Source: CAZQIC01 sp964593555
GTDB lineage: Bacteria > Bacteroidota > Bacteroidia > JAFLBG01
NCBI GenBank assembly: GCA_964593555.1
Contig: CAZQIC010000097.1
Coordinates: 1-18,534, forward strand
DNA length: 18,534 nt
Direction of reading: 5' to 3'
In this document: positions 13,449 through 18,534 of the stretch, piece by piece
Layout of the letters: each line of letters begins with the position of its first letter
Numbering within the stretch: the stretch's first letter is position 1
Position numbers and translations under genes: made by a program
The notes under the pieces: model-generated
Database searches by the model: none
Seen by the model: the letters and a program-made list of their open reading frames with translations, nothing else
What the model was told of the DNA's origin: nothing

Positions 13449-15092
13449 ATGATAGCGGCATCCAATCTTTCTTTACGTTACGGCAAGCGCATTTTGTTCG
13501 ATGAGGTGAATATAAAATTCACTCCTGGAAATTGTTATGGGGTTATTGGTGCAAACGGTGCAGGAAAATCTACATTCTTAAAAATACTTTCAGGCGAAAT
13601 TGATCCAACAACAGGACAAGTTTCTATTACTCCCGGTGAACGCATGAGTGTGTTAAAACAAAATCACTTTGAGTTTGATGAGTTTGAGGTATTGAAGACT
13701 GTATTGATGGGAAATAAAAAACTCTGGAACGTTGTACAGGAAAAAGACGCTCTTTATGCCAAGCCCGATTTTAGTGATGCAGACGGTGTAAGGGCAGGGG
13801 AACTCGAAATTTTATTTGCCGAGATGCTGGGTTGGAACGCGGAGAGTGATGCTGCGGGATTATTAAGTAACCTTGGTGTTAAAGAAGAGTACCACAATAA
13901 ATTAATGAGTGAATTAAGTGGTAAAGAAAAAGTAAGGGTATTATTAGCGCAAGCCATATTCGGTAACCCGGATATTTTGTTGCTCGATGAGCCTACGAAT
14001 GACCTTGATGTGGAAACAATCGCATGGTTAGAAAATTTTCTAGCCGATTTTGAGAACACAGTTATTGTTGTATCTCACGACAGGCACTTTTTAGATGCGG
14101 TATGTACACATATTGCGGATATTGATTTTAGTAAAATACAATTATTCACAGGTAATTATACTTTCTGGTACGGATCAAGTCAATTGGCATTGCGCCAGCG
14201 CTCCGATCAGAATAAAAAGGTAGAAGATAAACGGAAAGAGCTGCAGGATTTCATTGAGCGCTTCAGCGCCAATGCTTCCAAATCAAGACAGGCCACCAGC
14301 CGTAAAAAATTGCTGGAGAAATTAGTGGTGGAAGATATTAAACCATCAACAAGAAAATATCCCGGGATTATTTTTAAAGCTGAGCGTGATTGCGGCGATC
14401 AGATATTGAGTGTTACTGATCTTTCTAAAATATCACCGGAAGGAAATCCTTATTTCGCCAAGGTAACTTTTACGATGACTAAAGGAGATAAAGTAGTTAT
14501 ACTTTCCAAAGAACACATAGCCATCACCAGTTTTTTTGAAATATTGGTTGGCAATGAAAAACAGGATAAAGGAGAATTTGATTGGGGAAGCACAATTACC
14601 AAATCGTATTTACCTAATGAGAATGCTTCTTTTTTCTCTGATGGCGATCTGAATTTAATTGACTGGCTTCGTCAATACTCTATTGATAAAAGTGAAACTT
14701 ATATTCGCGGCTTCCTTGGTAAAATGCTTTTCTCTGGTGAAGAGTCATTAAAAAAATCAAATGTATTATCCGGTGGAGAAAAGGTACGCTGTATGATATC
14801 ACGTATGATGTTGACCAGCGCTAATTGTTTGATACTGGATGAGCCGACAAATCACCTTGACCTGGAATCGATCACCGCATTTAACAATGCACTAAAAGAT
14901 TGGAAGCATGTTGCACTGTTTACTTCTCATGACCATGAGTTTGTTCAAACTATTGCTAATCGCATCATTGAAATTACTCCTAATGGTATCATTGATAAAC
15001 GCATCACCTACGATGAATACATTGCAGATGAAGGTGTGAAGCAATTGAGAGAGAAAATGTATGCCTTACCCGCTGCTAAGAAAGTAAAATAG
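13449..15092 (+). CDS. ABC-F ATPase, YbiT-like, with degenerate second Walker A
   Basis: This 547-residue soluble protein has two ABC domains and no membrane segments, the ABC-F layout. It matches YbiT in phrases such as GNCYGVIGANGAGKSTFLKILSG and the linker ERFSANASKSRQATSR. Domain 1 has Walker A at 34-42 (GANGAGKST), signature LSGKE at 156-160, Walker B with Glu181 and switch His210. The interdomain linker covers about 245-305. Domain 2 has signature LSGGEK at 440-445, Walker B with Glu465 and switch His494. The position expected for its Walker A (about 351-361) reads ILSKEHIAITS and lacks the GxxGxGK core. ABC-F proteins bind ribosomes and alter translation. Walker A1 pairs with signature 2 in the usual dimer, so one ATP site looks intact and the other impaired. 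The same feature may hold in related Bacteroidota proteins, but I cannot align them here. Confidence 0.93.
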   Translation: MIAASNLSLRYGKRILFDEVNIKFTPGNCYGVIGANGAGKSTFLKILSGEIDPTTGQVSITPGERMSVLKQNHFEFDEFEVLKTVLMGNKKLWNVVQEKDALYAKPDFSDADGVRAGELEILFAEMLGWNAESDAAGLLSNLGVKEEYHNKLMSELSGKEKVRVLLAQAIFGNPDILLLDEPTNDLDVETIAWLENFLADFENTVIVVSHDRHFLDAVCTHIADIDFSKIQLFTGNYTFWYGSSQLALRQRSDQNKKVEDKRKELQDFIERFSANASKSRQATSRKKLLEKLVVEDIKPSTRKYPGIIFKAERDCGDQILSVTDLSKISPEGNPYFAKVTFTMTKGDKVVILSKEHIAITSFFEILVGNEKQDKGEFDWGSTITKSYLPNENASFFSDGDLNLIDWLRQYSIDKSETYIRGFLGKMLFSGEESLKKSNVLSGGEKVRCMISRMMLTSANCLILDEPTNHLDLESITAFNNALKDWKHVALFTSHDHEFVQTIANRIIEITPNGIIDKRITYDEYIADEGVKQLREKMYALPAAKKVK

Positions 15093-15140
15093 ACCTTCGG
15101 GTAGATTCTACTCACACTCTATTCATTCTTTCATATAAAT

Positions 15141-15157
15141 CCTGAGCTGGTCGAAGG
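15141..15157. repeat. Short dispersed repeat between convergent genes
   Basis: CCTGAGCTGGTCGAAGG is a close relative of the CTTCGACAGGCTCAG block at 17083-17097, read on the other strand. It sits just before the minus-strand stop of the DUF4136-like gene, in the 66-base convergent gap after the ABC-F gene. Its CGAAGG (15152-15157) can pair with CCTTCG at 15094-15099, next to the ABC-F stop, so a weak shared terminator is possible. Confidence 0.4.
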
Positions 15158-15158
15158 C

Positions 15159-15842
15159 TCAATTGCTGCTGATATTATTGTTTTCTGTAGTCACCTTCAG
15201 AATATTCGACTTTATTAATTTTGAAATGATATCTTTCGCAAAATCATCTGCGAATGTTTGCAGGTTGTCTGATTCATACGTTTGAGATTGTGCCGACCAG
15301 ATCAATTCTTCTGTTTGTGCGTCGTACAAATTTGTCTCTATAAAATAAATATTTTCCTGCGTATAATACCCTGGATCCTGGAAACGAGGGGACCAATGAT
15401 CGTAATAACCCCAGAAAGTACCGTAATAACCAAATGAAGGATAGGGTGCATAGTTATAAGTTCCGGGCACATATCTCGTCTCTGTTTTTTTGTCGATAAT
15501 GGATACTGTGAGAATAGCATCTGTTCCATTGCCTCGCATTGAATCCATCAATAACATTTTCTGGTCCTTGTCATCAATAAATTTCGGTGGAAGTATATCT
15601 ATACTTTTCGAAACAGCCACACCATTATTACGTAAGTTGTTTGCCAGGCTTTGTTCCAGCATTGCTTTGGAACTTACGTTGCTGGTGAGTGCCGCCACCG
15701 TTATTTGATCATAAGTTTTATTAATATTTTGTTTGTTCCATGTACCGGTAACAATAGTGGATGATGTTGCGCAGGAATATAAATAAACGGATAACCCTAT
15801 AGTAATAACTGCTAACAATATAATGGTAACTATTCTTTTCAT
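15159..15842 (-). CDS. DUF4136-like lipoprotein
   Basis: This is a 227-residue protein with a lipoprotein signal; the lipid-modified Cys is residue 24 (VYLYSCATSS). It resembles DUF4136-type envelope lipoproteins: an N-terminal TWNKQNINKTYDQITVAAL strand, a central helix and strand (LEQSLANNLRNNGVAV, DAILTVSIID), and a C-terminal ETNLYDAQTEELIWSAQSQTYE phrase followed by a helix (FADDFAKDIISKL). A Tyr/Gly/Pro-rich loop covers about 125-160 (TYNYAPYPSFGYYGTFWGYY). The family's role is unknown; cell-envelope location is inferred from the signal. It is convergent with the ABC-F gene and upstream of no close minus-strand partner. The assignment to DUF4136 is from overall pattern, not from a search. 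Confidence 0.7.
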   Translation of the reverse strand: MKRIVTIILLAVITIGLSVYLYSCATSSTIVTGTWNKQNINKTYDQITVAALTSNVSSKAMLEQSLANNLRNNGVAVSKSIDILPPKFIDDKDQKMLLMDSMRGNGTDAILTVSIIDKKTETRYVPGTYNYAPYPSFGYYGTFWGYYDHWSPRFQDPGYYTQENIYFIETNLYDAQTEELIWSAQSQTYESDNLQTFADDFAKDIISKLIKSNILKVTTENNNISSN

Positions 15843-16007
15843 GTGTATATAATTTTTAAGTTTTTTTTGTCACATTCCCGCCTGCCTTGAATGGTATCAA
15901 AACTGTGCCAATGAATAAATGCAGAGAATGAATTAAATCACCAATAAGAGTAAAATGAATTCAGGAGATTTTTCCTCAGTGTGAGAAATCACTTAGACAG
16001 TGGACGC

Positions 16008-17027
16008 CTATTTTCCTCCCAGGTATTCATAGTCCGGCATTAAATATCCGCGATCTTTCAATAGGCTAAAAGGTACAACCGCAATACGAAAACTGTCACA
16101 ACTACGTGCCATTCCGTGAAAAGTTGCTCCAATATAAATACCCTCGCAGGAAAATCCCGTGGGTGCCAATAATCCGTCTTGAAAATAATTACATTCGCCT
16201 TCAGATTCTTTATACATGTCCGTGATCTCTATAAATTGTTTTGGAAGATAAGAGGAAAGAATCCAAATTATATTTGCGGAAAGTTCTTCAGCAGCAACAA
16301 TTTCACTTATTTCAATTTGTTTTTCTTTTTTAAGGTCTATTTGAATAATGTTGGTTCCCCAATCAGGATGAACACCGCCATCCCAGTCGGCTGCAATTTG
16401 AAAGCTCAATATATTGTTGCAGACAGATGCTTCATTTATATCCGAATCATAACGCCCATCACATGGACGTACCATGTGATAAATTATTTCCTGGAAGCGG
16501 ATGTCTTCTATAATATGCTTCACTTTAGTACTCAAGGAGTCAAACTTAAAATTTTTACCTGATATTTTAAGATCGTATGTTTGATTGGCTATAATAGTAT
16601 AAAGAAATGGATCTGTTTTTTTTAGTGAATCCACAGAAGGCAAGTGTCCGTATTTATGCGGCAATTTTTTCAGATCAACTGTGGTTAACTTGAAATTATT
16701 GACCGTATCTTTTTTTGTATAGATACCCCTCCAACGGTCATTCTTTTGTTTTATGATTTTAATTGTGATCTCTCCTGAATTTTTTCCCCAGTGGTCTTTT
16801 TCTCCAATTAGTGTTATCGTGTCCTGCTCAATATTTACATCCACGCAAGTCTGATAGTTTTCATAATAGTAAGTTCCATCACATCCTCCATCTTTTAGGC
16901 AGGGAACATCAATGATAATAGGACTCTTGCCAATTTTGCCCTGCAGGATTAAATGTTCTTCCTGCGAAAAAATAGTAGGGGTAAATGCAAGGAAAAATAA
17001 ACAGGCTATTAATAATTTTGTTTTCAT
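16008..17027 (-). CDS. Secreted Cys-rich protein with DUF3298-like C-terminal domain
   Basis: The start at 17025-17027 gives 339 residues with a signal peptide (MKTKLLIACLFFLAFTPTIFS) cleaved near residue 21. The frame is open for 54 more codons upstream, but there it runs through dispersed repeat DNA, whose translation (YLPEGVSLSLSKT) is simply the repeat read as protein, so the longer start is rejected. The N-terminal part has a beta-rich GKIGKSPIIIDV...GTYYYE domain common in Bacteroidota secreted proteins. The C-terminal part (about 145-335) resembles DUF3298 (DWDGGVHPDWGTNIIQIDLKKEKQIEISEIV, then a late FRIAVVPFSLLKD). Eight cysteines lie in the mature chain (43, 49, 61, 189, 203, 279, 294, 310), which fits disulfides in an extracytoplasmic protein. 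Function unknown. Confidence 0.75.
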   Translation of the reverse strand: MKTKLLIACLFFLAFTPTIFSQEEHLILQGKIGKSPIIIDVPCLKDGGCDGTYYYENYQTCVDVNIEQDTITLIGEKDHWGKNSGEITIKIIKQKNDRWRGIYTKKDTVNNFKLTTVDLKKLPHKYGHLPSVDSLKKTDPFLYTIIANQTYDLKISGKNFKFDSLSTKVKHIIEDIRFQEIIYHMVRPCDGRYDSDINEASVCNNILSFQIAADWDGGVHPDWGTNIIQIDLKKEKQIEISEIVAAEELSANIIWILSSYLPKQFIEITDMYKESEGECNYFQDGLLAPTGFSCEGIYIGATFHGMARSCDSFRIAVVPFSLLKDRGYLMPDYEYLGGK

Positions 17028-17081
17028 TTGAAGCATAAAGCTACAAAATTGTAGGGATTTATCTTGTTGTATAAGTCTTGT

Positions 17082-17175
17082 CTTCGACAGGCTCAGACTG
17101 ACGCCCTCCGGGAGGTAGAAGAATGTCAGTTCGAGTTTTCCATCCATATACAAGGGATGGAAAGTATCGAGAACT
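17082..17175. repeat. Composite of two dispersed repeats, including family A copy 3
   Basis: The left part (17082-17115) contains CTTCGACAGGCTCAG and then CCTCC-G-GGAGG (17105-17115), a perfect small hairpin. The right part (17124-17175) is family A: TGTCAGTTCGAG, an apical stem TTTCCATCC/GGATGGAAA (17137-17145/17155-17163) and the flank TATCGAGAACT, with a basal stem AGTTC/GAACT (17128-17132/17171-17175). The gene-free interval 17028-17357 otherwise holds CTACAA/TTGTAG (17041-17046/17049-17054) close to the DUF3298-like start, and AT-rich DNA with no gene that I can support. Confidence 0.7.
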
Positions 17176-17357
17176 ATTCGAAGCACCATCTTACTTTAAC
17201 TAAGCGCCATTTCACTATTACAAAATATTGTGCCTTCTCCTCAAATTTGTCTCTCTTGGAATTTCCCACCCCATTGTATTTAATGTCAAGAAGCTCATGT
17301 TCTTGCGTTTTTTATGTTTTTCTTTTTCTTTTTCATTTTTGTTCGAAATGCTCTTCC

Positions 17358-17771
17358 TTAAACGTTTTTGAAATGTGTTTCAATAATCTTTTCCATTTTT
17401 TGTCTTGTCAAAGGCTTTTTTATATAATCAGAAATAAAACTCCATGTTTTACTTCTTGCTTCATCTTCCAGATTTTTGGAAGTTGAGAGCATAATAATTA
17501 TCACCTTACTTTGTAACTCTTTATCCAGCAGATTATATTCCTGAAGGAAATCCCAACCATTCATGCCGGGCATGTTTATATCAAGAAAAATCAAGTCAGG
17601 ATGCTCATCTCCATTGTTCTTAATTGATTTTAAGCATTCCAATGCAGCCAGTCCATCATTCATCGTTAAGATAATAGCTTCCGGATTGTTTTTCTTAATC
17701 TCTCTTGCATGAAAAAAATTGTCATTGATATTGTCATCAACCAACATGATAGATTTCAATTTTTTGTTCAT
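17358..17771 (-). CDS. Stand-alone response regulator receiver protein
   Basis: This 137-residue CheY-like protein has the acidic pair D12/D13 (VDDNINDN), the phosphoacceptor Asp64 within FLDINMPGMNGWDFL, Thr/Ser at 96-98 (LSTS) and Lys118/119 before the conserved Pro (YIKKPLT). There is no output domain after the receiver. Such single-domain regulators often act by protein-protein contact or in phosphorelays. Its ATG overlaps the stop of the kinase gene by four bases (ATGA), which implies co-transcription and translational coupling; the kinase is the probable phosphodonor. The pattern of a short receiver directly after a hybrid-type or phytochrome-like kinase is common in Bacteroidota. The stop is followed by AT-rich sequence with no clear hairpin. 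Confidence 0.9.
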   Translation of the reverse strand: MNKKLKSIMLVDDNINDNFFHAREIKKNNPEAIILTMNDGLAALECLKSIKNNGDEHPDLIFLDINMPGMNGWDFLQEYNLLDKELQSKVIIIMLSTSKNLEDEARSKTWSFISDYIKKPLTRQKMEKIIETHFKNV

Positions 17772-18505
17772 TGTGCTAAATTTGGAATTGTGAAATTAAA
17801 AGTACTTCCTTGCCCAATGGTTGATTCAACACCAATTTCTCCTTGATGTAACTGCACTATTTTTTTACAATTGGAAAGCCCTATTCCGCTTCCTTTATAT
17901 TCTACTTCAGTGTGCAAACGCTGGAAGATATCAAATATCTTTTTAAAATGCACAGGGGCAATTCCTATTCCATTGTCGGCAACTGAGAATTTCCATTTTC
18001 CCTTTAATTTCTCTGACCGGATTTGAATTTTTGGTTGAACGCCCCTTTTCTGAAATTTAATTGCATTTGTAATTAGGTTTTGGAATAGTTGGCGCATTTC
18101 TACTTCGTATACATTCAGCACAGGCATTTCTGTTATTTCTATGGTCGCTTTTGAAGTTTTTATGATATTCTCAAGGTCAGCAAGCACATCATCAATTATT
18201 TTTTTACAATCAACCTTAGTAAGTTTAATATTTCGCCCCAGACGGGAAATGTCAGCAAGTGAGTCGAGTAGTGTGCTCATTCTTATGGCGGAATCAGTAA
18301 TTAAATGAAGATATTTGCGTGCATTGTCATCAAGTATCTTTGAATAATCATCTTCTAATACTTGGATGTAATTTGAAACTGTACGAAGGGGTTCTTGAAG
18401 ATTATGGGAAACAACATAGGTAAACTGTTCAAGTATATTGTTTGCTTCAATCTGAAACTCGAGCTCTTTATTGACAATGATTAAGGGAGGTTCTATTAAT
18501 TGATT
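17768..18505 (-). CDS. Histidine kinase, C-terminal part (5' end unresolved)
   Basis: The open frame runs 245 residues from just after a TAA (18506-18508) to a TGA that overlaps the response regulator start. It holds a HisKA dimerisation domain with the H-box VVSHNLQEPLRTV (phospho-His at 18404-18406) and an HATPase domain with N-box NLITNAIKF, G1 DNGIGIAP and G2 GSGIGLSN. Calling the gene from the first ATG (18280) would remove the catalytic His, so the real frame must extend upstream. No ATG, GTG or TTG codon lies between the TAA and the H-box. The sensor part may lie beyond the window and be joined through a frameshift or a sequencing error near 18506-18532 (which includes a run of nine T), or the gene may be a broken remnant. 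Phosphorylation of the downstream receiver is inferred from the operon. Confidence 0.8.
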   Translation of the reverse strand, partial: NQLIEPPLIIVNKELEFQIEANNILEQFTYVVSHNLQEPLRTVSNYIQVLEDDYSKILDDNARKYLHLITDSAIRMSTLLDSLADISRLGRNIKLTKVDCKKIIDDVLADLENIIKTSKATIEITEMPVLNVYEVEMRQLFQNLITNAIKFQKRGVQPKIQIRSEKLKGKWKFSVADNGIGIAPVHFKKIFDIFQRLHTEVEYKGSGIGLSNCKKIVQLHQGEIGVESTIGQGSTFNFTIPNLAQ

Positions 18506-18534
18506 TTAACAAATGTAACCGTATTTTTTTTTAG

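Noticed and set aside
13304..13504. A short plus-strand frame across the family A repeats into the ABC-F start
   Set aside because: Its codons come from repeat DNA, and it overlaps the well-supported ABC-F start in another frame.
13025..15092. DUF1456 and ABC-F genes as one operon
   Set aside because: A 163-base gap with a paired repeat and a separate TATTTTTG box favours independent transcription.
4366..17175. Family A repeats as terminal inverted repeats of a transposon
   Set aside because: No transposase or target-site duplication was seen between copies, and the genes in between look like ordinary chromosomal ones with similar composition.
17064..17486. A plus-strand open frame of about 140 codons opposite the response regulator and repeat region
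   Set aside because: It runs antisense through repeat DNA and the end of a clear receiver-domain gene, its translation is low-complexity Phe/Cys/Leu, and no family is recognisable.
1..18534. A defence, toxin-antitoxin or secondary-metabolite system
   Set aside because: No nuclease, toxin, antitoxin, methyltransferase, synthase or phage gene was recognised on either strand; the genes are envelope, RNA-related and signalling functions.

Overview
The window reads as chromosomal DNA from a Bacteroidota member, probably an environmental lineage near Chitinophagales/Sphingobacteriales; the rank below phylum is a guess. The evidence is low GC, almost no Shine-Dalgarno sequences, several upstream boxes matching the Bacteroidota -7 consensus TAnnTTTG, a large cell-surface protein ending in a CHU_C type B sorting domain of the type IX secretion system (T9SS), many short lipoproteins, and intergenic spaces filled with palindromic repeats. 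No rRNA, tRNA, CRISPR array, transposase or phage gene was seen.

Layout. 1-267 is the 3' end of a membrane protein gene. 268-639 is a repeat-rich spacer. 640-1455 (minus) is a ferritin-like diiron protein with a hydrophobic C-terminal segment. 1456-1868 is another repeat-rich spacer. 1869-4363 (plus) is a tandem pair of related lipoproteins. 4415-9942 (minus) holds an L,D-transpeptidase lipoprotein, a DUF1801 protein and a 1114-residue Kelch/PKD/SprB-repeat surface protein. 10110-12774 (plus) holds an SRPBCC (AHSA1-like) protein, a DEAD-box helicase with DEVD in motif II, and a CvfB-like S1 protein. 13025-15092 (plus) holds a single-repeat DUF1456 protein and a YbiT-like ABC-F ATPase. 15159-17027 (minus) holds a DUF4136-like lipoprotein and a secreted DUF3298-like protein. 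17358-18505 (minus) is a histidine kinase/response regulator pair, with the kinase 5' end unresolved at the window edge.

How the genes work together. Most transcription units are one to three genes long and look like ordinary chromosomal functions rather than one pathway. Three themes recur. Envelope functions include peptidoglycan cross-linking, lipoproteins and a T9SS-exported surface protein. RNA and ribosome functions (DEAD helicase, S1 protein, ABC-F) cluster in the middle. A signalling pair lies at the right end.

I did not find a clear new multigene system. The most distinctive signals are: (i) a family of intergenic hairpins whose stems change sequence but stay complementary between copies; (ii) a composite repeat present twice in opposite orientation, one copy expanded by extra palindromes; (iii) an ABC-F protein whose degenerate elements (second Walker A, first signature) would fall in the same ATP site; and (iv) a histidine kinase reading frame that contains the catalytic His box but has no ordinary start codon before an upstream stop.
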